Of a DNA stretch of 64,000 bases, positions 40,743-52,575 are shown one piece after another. The notes under the pieces are model-generated. The model did not search any database, was not told where the DNA came from, and worked only from the letters and a program-made list of their open reading frames with translations. Positions within the stretch are counted from its first letter, which is position 1. Each line of letters begins with the position of its first letter. Both the position numbers and the translations under genes were made by a program. This stretch comes from Agelas oroides (lineage: Eukaryota > Porifera > Demospongiae > Agelasida > Agelasidae), in the NCBI GenBank assembly GCA_949130485.1, contig OX422205.1:5731415-5795414 (forward strand), read 5' to 3'.

Positions 40743-43700
40743 GAGTGTAGTCCAGTGGTGGTAGAGGTATTCAACCGAGAGGGACTCCTTGCTCTCCTCC
40801 TCCACCTCCTCCAGCCCTCCACCTACCCCATCTCACTGGTCACAGCTGCAGGTAAGCGTGCAGTAAGAGTTACCTTCCCTGTGACGTACCCTGCCATTTC
40901 TCTAGCGGCCATTTCTCAAGCTGCCATTTCCCAGTTTTCTGCCATTTCTCTGCCATATTGCTCTTTTCTGTGACCCTGCCAGTTGTCAATTGCAAGAGCA
41001 ATTATGCTAAACATACTCCTGCTGAAGTTCAGGGCAGGTACTCGTTTTGAAGTACTGTGTATGTTTTCTCTGTAGCCCAGTGTCTGCACACGGTGACAGA
41101 GGATAATGTCCCCTCCCTCCAGCTGCTCGTCTCCTCTCAGGAGACACTCACACAGCTGGAGCAGCTGCTGGCACAGGCCAACAGTACCACTGGGTCTGGG
41201 CTGCTCCTAAAGACATCTGTTGCAGGTCTGCAGTCAATTGTTACATAATCTGTTTCGTTGCCAGGGTTACAGTAATACAGAGCTTAATTCCATATGTTAA
41301 TCTTGAACCACTGTCACCACTGTCTTGGTGTATAGTATATTTAATTAATACATGATCTGAAGTATCGATTGAAAGTTACATCTCTTCATCCACTAAGTTG
41401 CCATAGAAACTACTATCTTCTTGTACACCAACATGGCAGCTGTCTTCCATTTTACTTTGTATTCATGTAGGTGATGACATCACATAAAAAGGTTCTATAT
41501 AACTGCAGAAGCACTGTGTCATGTTGTGCCCCTCAGGTGTTTTCCAGAATGTTCTCACTTTTCTGTCGGAGCCAGTCCGCTCTCAGACCATTAGGGGTGT
41601 GTTGTCCGTACTGGGTGGTGTGCTGGATATCGATGTCTCCCCTCTCCTTCACACCCTCTCCACCACACCTCCTCCCACACCACCACAGGCAAGTCAACCT
41701 AGCCACGTTTCCAGGGTTTCATACATCGCACATATGCACACACGAGAGCCTGGCATGAGGCTATATCCAGCCTACTTTAGTCATAGCTGGGATAATCAGT
41801 TCCCTTGCATGGTTGGACAAATAGATACAATGACTTACGTACAAACTAATTCATAAATTTTTGGCAAGCAGTTATTTCATCTACACTTGTTCCAATTAAA
41901 CTAGGCAAGTGGAGCATTGACAGAAATGGCAGCTGGGCCTGCAGTCAAGGTATGCTCTTATTTGACCCTTGTTCAGTGCTGTTCTGTATTTAGTCTCATT
42001 CCCAGGCCAGAAAAAGATCTGGGAATGGCATTATCTTTCCACTGGTATTGTTTCTCTGCTTGCCATACAATACATACAGAATGAGAAGACAGCTGTGAAT
42101 GAGCTGGTGAGTTGCTGACCTTTGCCCTATGATGAACTTTGACCTTTACTATGCTAATTCTGCTGTATTCTTATATTAGTCTGAGCATGTTGAGAACACC
42201 CTGAGTGCCCAGCAGCTGGCTTTAGAGATCTTTGCAAACCTCTGCTACACAGAAGGTATAATCAACCTATTCTGCCCACAGTGGTTTTACATGGCATTCC
42301 TGGCAAGAAAAAATCCATGATAATTACACATTGCGTATTTCACTTACTGTTGTTCCCACGCTCCTTCCCACCTTTTCTGTCGTACATTACGCAACAGAAA
42401 AGCTGGGGAGGAGCCTCAGAACAAGGTAATTTTGCTGGTATCTATTACAACTATGCTGCACAATCATTCTAAGCCCCATCCTTATTAGCCTCGTCCCCAA
42501 GCCCCTCCCCCCAAGGAGAGGTCTGGCACTCATGCACAAGGGGAGAGGGGCTTGGGGACAAGGCTACATCCTTATTGGAAGTAAAAATACTGTCCTTCAA
42601 ATGCTAACATATGAAAGAAAAGTCGATCTTGGATTACCATGTCATTTATGTGCATGAACAATTAATGAACCACATCTCCCTGAGAAAAAAGGCGGACCTA
42701 GATGTTACGCAAAGTCACCCACCACACAGGATGCGTTTCAACCAATACCAGCTTATCATGTATCAGTTGTGTATGTTGGTATAATAGCTAGAATATCAAG
42801 TGATGTTCAATTTTGATGAAAGGTGTTGTATGGTCTTTACTTGGTAAGGTGATGATGATGAGGGTGGTGGTGAATGGGAGGATGTGGAGGAAGAGGAGGA
42901 GGAGGTGATGACTGATATGGCTGACATGGAGGCAGAGGACCAGCAGGTGTGTATGTATCAGTTAAGAGGTACATAGTTGTATGTAACATGTACTTGTCTG
43001 CACATTATCTGTAGGAGTTTCAAACTGAACTCACTCCAGCGTTATCCATTGTGCTGGAACTGGGAATTCACAAGAAGGTAATGTCAGCCTTCCCCCCCAG
43101 GCTCTTTGTAGCTCTTTCGCGCTTGAGAGGAAAGAGTCTGAGTACAAGGGTGAGGTAGCATTTCTTTGTGTTTCGGACTTCATTTGTGTTTATTTTGGTG
43201 AACATTTGACAGGTATGGAGGAAGAGTTGCAATGTGGACTTAGCTGTCTACCAGGCCTGTAGTGTTATTGACAGTGGAAAGACTATTGCTAAAAGGTATG
43301 GAAAGAAGAACCAACCAGTCTGGTGCCTCCTTGTACTCTTCTTCGTGCCATCTATTTACATAGGCTGAACGCACTCCAGGGCCACTCCCTCCTGGCTCTT
43401 CGAAATCTCGTCTCTGCCCTCCCTCCCTCAGGATGGGGGGGAGGAGACAGTTTGGCTGCCATGTGGTCCTCCCTGCTCACCCTGCTGGAGGCAGGAGGGG
43501 AGTTTCTTCACGCTGAGGCGATCGCTGGGGCTTTGATGGTGTTGATCGAGAAACTGAATACCTTGGGAGTTGAGGTGGGTTGATGAAAGTGGTGTATGCC
43601 ACCAAGAATCCCTCCTTCAAGAATTAAGTGAACACACATGCACACGCATGCACACACACACACACACACACAGTGTCTGACGGTGGAGCAGCTTCAATCG

Positions 43701-44737
43701 ATATCACAGCTAGCACTCTTAGCTAGCAGAGACCCTGATGTGAGGGCCAACGTCATGACCATACTGGGAACAGCTGGCAGGATGGCACTGAAAAACAAGG
43801 CCCCTGGACTACAGATGTTGAGTGTACGCTTCATGTAAATACCATATATGGAATAACAGTCACAGCTGCATTTTTACTTACCTAATACATTCACCATATG
43901 CTTATTTGCACCAAGCTTCAAAGAGACTTAAGGCACAGAACCGCAAGCCTTGTAGCCAAGCCTCTCCATTTGGTTCATATTGACAATAATACCTTATAGA
44001 GGTAGACCGCATCTCACTCCTTTTTTCAAGTTTTTTTGGAGGTCAGTGAAACATGTAGAGTGTGCTTCCGAACCTGAAAAATGGGAAATCCGGGAACTGT
44101 ACAGGACAGCTGTACTAGGAGGTTGAGGATTGGTGTTCCCTTGTCACATGCCCAGGTTGTTGGTGTTTCACTAAGAGAGTGTATCTCAAAGGACAGCAGA
44201 CTGTGGGTGGTCTCTCAGGCACTTGATTCAGTGTTTGACATCTTTGGTGATGATAACTGTCCTCCCAGTGTGTTTGTTGATGTCGCTCTGATGCCAGCGC
44301 TCCAGAAACTAGCCTCGACCTTCAACGCAAGGGTGAGTCACCATGAGTGCAGCAACAGCGGTGCTCTATGATATGTAGCTGCGATTCTGTGAATACATTG
44401 GAACCTCTCTTAAGCACGATTGCTGTGCTAATAGACATGAAAACAAGCCCCAACTTCTGTAAGGTTTTTTGTTTTCCCGGAATGAAGGACAGATCACTGA
44501 ACAGGCCCGAGATTGAGTGTCAATATTAGAAAGGTTCCCCTGTCTGTATAAGTTGGAGAAGGCATTTTTTATTATTATCTAAACAGCCACCTCGTTTATG
44601 CTGCACCCCTCCACTCATTTCTGCAGCTGAAAGTGGAAAAGAAATCAATGGCCCCTCGTCACATAGGACTGGTTCAGAACGCTAGAATGAATTTACCAAG
44701 GTTCATAGAATATATGACTGCCAGAACTAGAAAATAA
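38855..44737 (+). CDS. HEATR3: HEATR3 (Syo1-like 5S RNP import chaperone), 17 exons, 679 aa
   Basis: HEATR3 (yeast Syo1) chaperones ribosomal proteins uL18 and uL5 into the nucleus for 5S RNP assembly. Exons: 38855-38998, 39577-39749, 40288-40375, 40446-40627, 40742-40851, 41076-41225, 41537-41688, 41905-41949, 42080-42106, 42180-42255, 42849-42946, 43015-43077, 43213-43295, 43364-43574, 43674-43823, 44156-44332, 44627-44737. The basic start MGKIKSKKWRGKRRPQPTG, the HEAT repeats (VREVAAGTLRNLSVAHNGEL, AVHLLWNLRSECSPVVVEVF), QCLHTVTEDN, the acidic loop (EWEDVEEEEEEV) and the C-terminal NARMNLPRFIEY all match HEATR3. The length equals the vertebrate protein to within a residue or so. It includes a 27-nt microexon (42080-42106), and a GC-AG intron follows 41688. 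Its end lies 80 bp from the end of PGLS. Confidence 0.95.
42486..42566. mobile_element. GCCTCGTTCCCAGG-family hairpin element, exact 9-bp duplication
   Basis: The ends TAGCCTCGTCCCCAAGCCC and its inverse form a hairpin. CATCCTTAT is repeated exactly at 42477-42485 and 42567-42575. It lies in a HEATR3 intron. Confidence 0.85.
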
Positions 44738-44817
44738 GCCAGTTTCATTGTCATTAAAAAAGAAATTTTAAACCTAGTTTTGTCACATCACATTTACATG
44801 AAAGAATTCAATGTCGT

Positions 44818-45552
44818 CTATTTCTTCTCGAGCTTGCTGGCAGCTCCTTCATCTAAGAACCAGTGAAGTTCTCCATTAGTTGGCCTTGCTCTACCAGCAG
44901 GCAAAGGCTCCTTGCCTCCCTCCGGCTCCAGACATCCTTTTACTGCATCTGCCTTGCTACTGCCTGCTGAGATCACTGCTACACATTTTGCGTTGTTCAG
45001 AACTGGGAGCGTTAGCGTGATGCGAGAGGGAGGAGGTTTAGGACTGTCAGTGATAGGGATTACCACTTTCGTAGTCTCTTGTAGGCCAGGGTGGCCTGGA
45101 AAGAGAGAGCAGGTGTGGCCATCGGGGCCCATTCCGAGGAGAAGAAGATCAAAAGAGGGGAGGGCCTCGCCTGGGTACAATTTCCGTATTTTACGGACGT
45201 AATCTTCTGCAGCTCCGTTCACGTCGAGGGTCGGGTCTATCGTGTAGACGTTGTCCACAGGGACGGAGACATGGTCCAGGAGCTCTCGCTTGATGAATGC
45301 ATGTGTGCTGTCCTCGCTGCTGAAAGGTACATGGCGCTCGTCGCAGTAAAAGATGTGCCATTTCGCCCACTCGATGTCAGACCGCCCACGCAGCCCTTGC
45401 GACACGAACTTGGCCACGCTTCCACCAGAGAGCCCCACTGAGAAATGACCGTGATCGTCGATCGATTTCTTTGCAACTGCTAATACCAAATCGCACACTT
45501 CAGCCTGAAGTTTAGCGCTGTCACTGACGATATGCAACCGTGGAGAGGCCAT
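44818..45552 (-). CDS. PGLS: 6-phosphogluconolactonase, 244 aa
   Basis: This enzyme hydrolyses 6-phosphogluconolactone to 6-phosphogluconate, the second step of the oxidative pentose phosphate pathway, in the cytosol. It is intronless here. Family motifs are clear: FSVGLSGGSVAKFV near the N-terminus, WHIFYCDERHVPFSSEDST, and the active-site segment LLLGMGPDGHTCSLFPGHP, followed by SRITLTLPVLNNAK. The length matches animal cytosolic PGLS of about 250 residues. It is divergent with CIBAR1 (start codons 138 bp apart) and convergent with HEATR3. Confidence 0.96.
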   Translation of the reverse strand: MASPRLHIVSDSAKLQAEVCDLVLAVAKKSIDDHGHFSVGLSGGSVAKFVSQGLRGRSDIEWAKWHIFYCDERHVPFSSEDSTHAFIKRELLDHVSVPVDNVYTIDPTLDVNGAAEDYVRKIRKLYPGEALPSFDLLLLGMGPDGHTCSLFPGHPGLQETTKVVIPITDSPKPPPSRITLTLPVLNNAKCVAVISAGSSKADAVKGCLEPEGGKEPLPAGRARPTNGELHWFLDEGAASKLEKK

Positions 45553-45689
45553 CCCGGAAATTCGGAAGTTTGTAGTTTATTAACCATTAATTTACTAGCG
45601 CACGTGATCAATCAGTTTCGCACGAAATTCGAACAAATAAACAAACCCCAGCAACCTTGCTCTCTAACACACAAGAAAAAAGCCCAGGA

Positions 45690-48536
45690 ATGTCCGTTGC
45701 ACAATCAGCAGAGGAGTTGCGAGTGCAGTGAGTTACTTGTAACTATATATGTTAGCTACTGAAGTATTAATAGCTTATCACAGTGTATCAAAAGCACTCA
45801 TAAACAGATTTTTGGTCAAATTATTGACAGTACAACTCCAATACAACTCCAATACACATACAAGTGTGCCTCTTACATACACTGATACAGGTTAGTCTCT
45901 GAGGAGCGATATCTTGAAGATCGTGTTGGGCATGTAGAGCGCCACTTTGCAGCACTAGCTACTGACCTGGGAGGTGTAGTAAGAAAGACAGCCCGACTGA
46001 GAGACAAGGGGGACCAGATTGTCAAGACGCTTCAGGATTTTTCCAGTGCAGAATCCGGCACAATGAAGAAAAGTCTTGAGGGGGTGACGGAATGTTTATC
46101 TGCACTAGAAGACTGCCAACAACTCAAGGTGGGATTGTAGCCATGCTGAAAGAAGAGGAAGGTTGTTGCTAGCCTGTTGTGACCTTTGTACCACAGCACT
46201 ACCATTAGCATCCTCATTCCCAGCTGTGTACATTATGCAGGGGAGGAGCCTGGGAATGAGGCTAGTGATTTAGACACTAGATAATAGACAGTAGTGCCAT
46301 GTACACACACACAGTAGTCTCGTACCTGGACTACCTTTTGCCGAGCAATTCCCCAAAAAATGCAGTCTGGAAACGAGACTACGCACACAGTATGCCTAGC
46401 CGCTAGTCTATCAAGCCAGCCCATCTCTCACCAGAACTTTTCTGGAGGGTGAGAGATGGTCTGGCTTGATAGACTAGCCTAGCCTCGTACCCAAGTCGTT
46501 CGTAAATGAACAACATGGGTATGAGGCTAATACTAGGCTGGCACCCACTAAGAGCTTGGGTATAGGACCAGGAATATAGACATGTTAACTAACTGTAGAA
46601 TGCTAGTAAATTTTGATTGGCTTAGAGGATATTAAAATTGACATATCTAGTATTGTGTATAGACACAGGTATTGTTACAAAGTGCTACATTCTGAGTGCA
46701 AAATGGGTGGTCAGCCGTCTCTTAACGTAATTATTGATACTCTACACATGCAGATTGACAGGCTGGAGACTCAAGTTGTCAAACCACTTGTGGAGTATGA
46801 TAGCGTGTGCAGGAAAGCCCGAGTGAGTTTCACCTTTCAACATGGTCCTTGGCCGTCTGGCTTTCAGTGATCACTTGCAGAAGGGATTGAGGTCAGATGG
46901 CTAAGAACGAGGGATATGTACCATACAAGACTTTACTACGTTCCTCAGGAGGAGCTGAAGAGCAACCACAGTGTTGGGGAGAGAGAAGTGACCAAACAGA
47001 GAAACTTGGACCGTGTGAGGATCAGGGACCCAGCAAACAGAAAGAGGATTGTATCCACCAATCACCTTGTACCAACCATGCACATAATGTCACGTCAATT
47101 TTGGCCCACCCTTCACCCAACACACATTTGTTCCAAAGCTCCTCCCCCACCACCCTGAGGTTCTTATTTGAAAGCTGTAGTTCTTTGATGGTGACATTCT
47201 TGTGCCAGAGGAGGTTAGCCCCGTTCCCAGGCTCTCTCCAACCTGGGAACGAGGCTAAGAGGAGGTCTGATAATTTCAGCATGGTCAAAAGTACTCCGAA
47301 CTCAAGTGGACCCAGCAGGCTAGAAGTTTCTGATGCCCAGAAATCGTCGTTGAAAGCATGGAATGTAGCATGTTAGCAATTAACTTGGCAATCAGGACCA
47401 GGTGTCAATGAATACGACGCTGCTCAACAGCCACATCATGAGGTCACAAAACCGTGGAATGTTTATTTAAACACTTACATTCACAGTTTCTAGCCTTTGG
47501 ATGGAATGTTTAATAACACATAACACACATGACTGTGTCAGACCTCCTCTGGTATCATCATCCATACTCCAGATGATATGCCTGATATTGAGTAACACGG
47601 TGTATCCCTAGTGAAATTAATGTGACATTGATCCTTGACACAAGAAAAGTCACAGGTAGGCCTGTTATGCCAACTTTTGGGGTTTGAATGAGAACTACAT
47701 GCATGCATGGTAAGTCTTGCTCCTGCATTTCGTCTGACCTTTGTAGTTTGAGTCTGACCTTCAGAAGGCAAAGATTGAGAGGCTAAGGGCAACTAAGGGA
47801 CTGGAAGATTACATGGAGGCATTCGAGAGGAAAAAGACACAGGATCTGAAGGTGGACCAGTGCTTGACACATGACCACACAGAGCTTGCAGTATTTGCTC
47901 AAGGCCAGCAAGAAGAGCATGCATAACAACCCGACTCGTAGTGGATGTAGATTTGTATATTAGCCTCGTTCCTGGTCCTCCACCACAGCTATCATTGCAG
48001 TACTTGAAGCATCATGCTTAGCCTCGTTCCCAGGCTCTCTCTTCAAAAACAGGGAGAGCCTGAGAATGAGGCTACATCATGCTGGTAGTCATGTAATAGC
48101 TAGACAATCAATACTGAGTCCGTTTTCATTTAGCTTCGTTCCTAGGCAGACCGCGTGAAGGTCTGGAAACAAGGCTAGTGTCAGTTATATGTGTACAAAA
48201 TCTCCATCCCTCTCTCCCCCATCTAGTCAGTGTTTGGAGAATTCATCCATGCCCAGATGGCCTTCCATGCTAAGGCATTGGAGCTATACACATTGGCACA
48301 CCAGCATGTACAAGCCATGAATGAAGATGAAACAGTTGAGGCAAGTACCACTAAACCATCATGCCTCTGTGTGCATATCCCATACTAACCATGCATCCCA
48401 TCTCTCCAATCCCCTCCCTTAGCTTTTCCATAAAGGCCTGCACCCTCGGAGGCCAGGCAGTCGTCCTGCTAGTCCAAGAGCTACTCCAAGAGCTACTCCA
48501 GACCACCCATCTTCTATCAACCCACACACACAGTGA
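45690..48536 (+). CDS. CIBAR1: CIBAR/FAM92 BAR-domain protein, 7 exons, 259 aa
   Basis: CIBAR1 (FAM92A) is a membrane-curving BAR protein that acts with CBY1 at the base of cilia and in mitochondria. Exons: 45690-45727, 45891-46128, 46754-46822, 46949-47050, 47747-47851, 48227-48340, 48423-48536. The match to FAM92 runs throughout: VERHFAALATDLGGVVRKTA, RLRDKGDQIV, IDRLETQVVKPLVEYDSV, NLDRVRIRDPANRKRI, AFERKKTQDLK, FGEFIHAQMAFHAKALELYT. The C-terminal tail is short and basic or proline-rich (RPGSRPASPRATPRATPD). The intron after 48340 uses a GC donor (GCAAGT). Presence of the gene suggests ciliated cells. Confidence 0.93.
47216..47257. mobile_element. minimal GCCTCGTTCCCAGG hairpin, 42 bp, exact 9-bp duplication
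   Basis: The ends TAGCCCCGTTCCCAGGCTCT and AACCTGGGAACGAGGCTA almost touch. AGAGGAGGT is exactly duplicated at 47207-47215 and 47258-47266. It lies in a CIBAR1 intron and is one of the smallest copies seen. Confidence 0.85.
48019..48074. mobile_element. GCCTCGTTCCCAGG-family hairpin element, exact 9-bp duplication
   Basis: A 56-bp hairpin with exact CATCATGCT copies at 48010-48018 and 48075-48083. It lies in a CIBAR1 intron. Confidence 0.88.
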
Positions 48537-48743
48537 CAAGCATGCAGTTTTAGCCACAAGATATACCACTTCACTTTGCACATCATATGATGAAGAACCT
48601 TCTAATTTACTCTTTAGTTCAGAAAAAAATTACCTCTACAAGGAGGAAACTAAAACAGGCAGCAAGAAATCCACAAAACGACCTTAATGGGGACAGTCAG
48701 CTTGTCAACACAGTTTACAGTAGCTAAGGTAGATCAGTAGTGC

Positions 48744-50194
48744 TCAAACTAGGAAGAGTTCCACCATGCGGCCACTGAGGTATTTGTTATTCATCCCATG
48801 GATGGCCATAAGAGCAACCTTTTCTGAGGCGAAGGTGACAAATGCCTTGCCACTGGGACTGCCATCGTCGCGGCACTGGATCCTAACACACTCATACTCC
48901 AAGTTGTATCCACGGAAGAAGGCGAGAATGTCTTGGATGGTAATGTTATAGGGTAGTCCCTCCATTCTAACCACCTTGCGATCCCGTGACAGGCTCTCTA
49001 AACCACTGCTTGGTGTTGTGGGTGCTATGAGCATTCGCATGTCATCGGGGTAGGTGCTTGAATTCCTGCTAGCAGTGTCATACGTATCACCTCGACTACT
49101 AAACCCCCCACCACCACGGCTGTGTTCACCGCTATAGGCAGTACTGCGACCATCGTACCCAGCACTACGGCCATCATATTCCCCACCCCTGCCATATCCT
49201 CCACTCCTTCCATACCCTGCTCCAGTACCTTGAGACCCATACGACCTTTCACTCTGCAGCAGTGGTGGATACCCCCCTGCACTGGATGAGCGGTGATATT
49301 GCCCACTTCGTGAATAGTCTGAATGATCATGTCTAGAAAAAGGGTATAAATCCTGCGAGAACAGCATTGGGTCAGATTCACGAGCGCCATACAAACTACG
49401 GGACATAAAATGCCTGAAATGGTCTTCGCTTTCTGCTTCTCTTCCATAAGTAGCATAAGGATCCAATCTCCTTCGAACAGGGGATGGTGTCCTTCCACCA
49501 CCCCGCTCACGCTCCCTCCTCCTTTCCCTTTCATCATTGAGAGCTACTGCTTCCTCCAACTCGTCTTGCGTGCAAGGTTCAACCCGGATCACAGACCCAT
49601 CTAGCACCTGCCCATCCATTTTCAGCCCTTTCTCGCACTCTCTGGTACTTAAAAACTCAATGTATGCATCGCCTCGAAACTCCCTACCAGAACCTCGAAT
49701 TAGGTGGACACCATTCTTACAAATTGCACATCCTTTGAAAAACTTTCGCACTTCCTTGTAGTTGTTACCCTGGGGGATGCCTGTGATGTATGCATACTGA
49801 GTTTCCAGCCGTTTCATTATCGGAGACCTATCACGAACAGATCTTTGCTTGTTGATGCTACTCATTCTATACAAGTCGGCAGGAGCGTAAGCACCCGAGC
49901 GTGCTTGCAACGACAGGTAATGCAATTCTGACTCATCTGACGGTATCACCTCGACATACCTTGACCCAATGTGATTTTTATCCATTAACAGAGCATGTTC
50001 GATCTCCTCTTCATCCCTGAGCTTCACAAAAGCCAGGCCTGACCCCTTGCCATCACGAAATTTGATCAAACGGATGTTTTCACCGGGGATTGAAATGGAC
50101 TTGAAGAATGCCTGTATATCTTCTTCGGATGTGGCAAAGGGCATGCCTTTCAATAAAACACCCTTAGCGTGTCGAACTGCCACTTCACTAGCCA
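48744..50194 (-). CDS. hnRNP H/F / RBM12-like RNA-binding protein, 483 aa, intronless
   Basis: Three quasi-RRMs of the hnRNP-F/H type are visible: GVLLKGMPFATSEEDIQAFF with GSRYVEVIPS (residues ~10-90), YAYITGIPQGNNYKEVRKFF (~125-205), and VVRMEGLPYNITIQDILAFF with KYLSGRMVELFLV at the very C-terminus. An Arg/Glu-rich segment and a Gly/Tyr/Ser/Arg-rich region (RSGGYGRGGEY) separate RRM2 and RRM3, as in hnRNP H. The likely start is MASEVAVRH at 50194. The frame continues 10 codons upstream, but a TTCCCAG acceptor just ahead of the ATG suggests a spliced 5' leader. An RBM12/RBM12B relationship is also possible. It probably regulates splicing by binding G-rich RNA. Confidence 0.87.
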
Positions 50195-50736
50195 TTAGTA
50201 TTAACACCTGGGAATAAAATAACAAGTGGATATGGTAGCAGATGCTGACAAATTACCAACTGTTGCCTACCCTCCTCATTGGCTGAGAGAAATTCTTACA
50301 CCCCCTAGGGCCTTTGTGCCACATAATTTTTGCCAAATCCATTGGGCCCCCAACAACTATCACTCAAACTCTAACCTAGGGAGCCTTCATAATACCTGAA
50401 CCAGCAGATAATCTGCTAAAAACTAGCCAACCAGGCCACAGTTTATTACAGGCTCCTGTCTACCAAGGCCCCACTAGCCCTTCCTACCGCTACGCCCGCT
50501 CCCAGCCCTTTTTTTGCTACCTAAAAAACTTACCACAGAATTAAAATGGTAGACAAACAGTTCAAACACTTGAAAAGTACAGTGCGGCCGGCCAGTTCAT
50601 GAACCAAGCAACTATTTTGTCAAAAGAATACCAGCCACCCAAGTTCAAAGATGGAGGTGTGAAACAGTTCGCCGGTTTAGTGCGCATGCGTACAAAACAC
50701 GTGGGCTATGATGAGCGTTAAATAGATTTTGCCAAG
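50195..50736. promoter_or_regulatory. spacer between the divergent hnRNP H-like and FARS2 genes
   Basis: These 542 bp hold both promoters and probably a 5' leader intron of the RNA-binding gene. The right part is richer in CG dinucleotides (GTGCGGCCGGCC near 50581, GCGCATGCG near 50681, the last an NRF1-like palindrome). No gene is seen. Confidence 0.45.
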
Positions 50737-52137
50737 ATGTTCTCTGCGACGTCAGTCAAGCAGCTTCTCCTGCTGTATTGCAGATCTACGAACCTTATCC
50801 AAACTTCTGGCAGGATTAGTAAGTATCGACTCCCATTCTTCTTACCCTTGGCATGCTTAGGCTCTGGAGCACCATATTCCACCACAGTAGCTGCTGCTGC
50901 TCTGAAAGAACAAAATATAGTAGAGGTGCTAGGACAAACCTTTCCATGTGATGAGATGACTAATGTTACACCTACCATCATCAGTCGAGTGGGTAGAAAC
51001 CTCCACCATATACCACATCATCCTGTTAACATAATCAAGCAGCGTGTAGTACACCACTTCCACAAAACCTACGTGACAAGAACTGGCAACGCAATATTTT
51101 CCCATTTTGACAACATAAGTCCTGTTGTTTCCACAGAACAGAACTTTGATAGCCTACTTGTACCTCCAGGACACATCGCACGAAGTAGGGATGATAACTA
51201 CTACATTAACAGCACAACGGTGCTAAGGGCTCACACTTCCGCACATCAGAGGGACTGTATTCGAATGGGTTTTGATCGCTTTTTGGTCACTGGTGACGTC
51301 TATAGGAGAGATGAAATTGATTCAAGCCACTATCCAGTGTTTCACCAAATGGAGGGGGTCCGGCTTTTCAATAAACATGAGCTGTTTGCATCGTGCAACG
51401 ATCCTGACTCCCTCGACTTGTTTGAAACCGATGAAGGCATGAAAGTTGAAACTGACGAGAAGCAGGCAGAACACACCATTGATGCTGTAAAAATGATGGA
51501 AATTGACCTGAAGCGGACTGTTACTAAACTCATGAGGGATCTATTTGGAAGTGGCATAGAAACTCGATGGAACATGTGCTATTTTCCCTTCACACACCCT
51601 TCCTATGAACTAGAAATCAAATTCCAGGGTGAGTGGATGGAAATGTTAGGCTCCGGCATCATGAGACAGCCTATTTTGGAAAACGGAGGCGCCCATGACA
51701 AGATTGGGTGGGCATTTGGTCTGGGTCTGGATCGTCTTTCTATGCTTCTATTCCAGATTCCAGACATTCGACTGCTGTGGAGCCAAGATCCTCGATTTAT
51801 AGAACAGTTCGAGTCGGTTGATATAGATCCCGGCACAAATATCGAATTCAGGCCTTTTAGCAAGTTTTCTCCTTGTTACAAGGATATCACATTTTGGTTG
51901 CCTAATGATTTCAGCGAGAATGACTTTTATGAGGTGGTGCGATCAATTGGTGGAGATTTAGTTGAAAAGGTTGAAGTTATCGACGAGTTTTGTCAACCTC
52001 AGACAAAGAAAACCAGCCGCTGTTACCGCATCACTTACAGGTCAATGGACAGGAATGTTACAAACGAAGAGATAAACACCATTCAGAGTAGGGTGCGTGA
52101 CATAGCTGAGGAGAAGCTAAGAGTTGAACTTCGATGA
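50737..52137 (+). CDS. FARS2: mitochondrial phenylalanyl-tRNA synthetase, 466 aa, intronless
   Basis: It charges mitochondrial tRNA-Phe as a single-chain class II synthetase. The first ~45 residues are Leu/Arg/Lys-rich and suit a mitochondrial targeting signal. The catalytic core shows the Phe site LRAHTSAHQRD, class II motif 2 (YRRDEIDSSHYPVFHQMEGV) and motif 3 (GWAFGLGLDRLSMLLFQIPD). The C-terminal ~95 residues are the anticodon-binding FDX-ACB domain (FRPFSKFSPCYKDITFWLP, YRITYRSMDR). The size is close to human FARS2 (~450). The absence of introns contrasts with most neighbours, as for PGLS, uL30m, UBE2T and the RNA-binding gene. Confidence 0.96.
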   Translation: MFSATSVKQLLLLYCRSTNLIQTSGRISKYRLPFFLPLACLGSGAPYSTTVAAAALKEQNIVEVLGQTFPCDEMTNVTPTIISRVGRNLHHIPHHPVNIIKQRVVHHFHKTYVTRTGNAIFSHFDNISPVVSTEQNFDSLLVPPGHIARSRDDNYYINSTTVLRAHTSAHQRDCIRMGFDRFLVTGDVYRRDEIDSSHYPVFHQMEGVRLFNKHELFASCNDPDSLDLFETDEGMKVETDEKQAEHTIDAVKMMEIDLKRTVTKLMRDLFGSGIETRWNMCYFPFTHPSYELEIKFQGEWMEMLGSGIMRQPILENGGAHDKIGWAFGLGLDRLSMLLFQIPDIRLLWSQDPRFIEQFESVDIDPGTNIEFRPFSKFSPCYKDITFWLPNDFSENDFYEVVRSIGGDLVEKVEVIDEFCQPQTKKTSRCYRITYRSMDRNVTNEEINTIQSRVRDIAEEKLRVELR

Positions 52138-52575
52138 TGATCCTAGCTAGCAGCAGTATGTAATGCCTGTGGTGTACACTTGTGTATACTAGCCCATGCA
52201 TGCAGTATGGAAGCCCAGGCTTTTCCATTCTGAAGTTTGTCTCACAGCTTCTGATGTCTTCGAAATCTGCAAGACAAAATTTGGAATTAGTTGTAGAGTA
52301 CGTAGGTTAGTGAAGCTACCTATACGTACTCCCCACACATTTCCGTAGACATGTCCGGAAAAAATTCTGTCCAACTTTATACCGTACCTTGGTAACAGCA
52401 CACCCAGGCCTTTGAGCTCAGTTTTGTGCTGCAAGCAACAACATGCATCACTTGAACTTATAGAACTGGCTAAAAGGTACCGGTGGAGTTTAGCAGTGGG
52501 GAGGCAGAGAGATGGAGCTAACATGCATGTTCGCTCAGTGGGATATAATTTTTTCTTGCAAAGAGATTGAACAAA
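52138..52575. other. convergent spacer, no gene seen
   Basis: The 3' regions of FARS2 and IMPACT meet here. The open frames are short and unconvincing. Confidence 0.5.

Noticed and set aside
47281-47376. Possible CIBAR1 exon with VSDAQKSSLKAW
   Set aside because: It resembles the family slightly, but no acceptor keeps the frame. The exon at 47747-47851 supplies the expected segment in phase.
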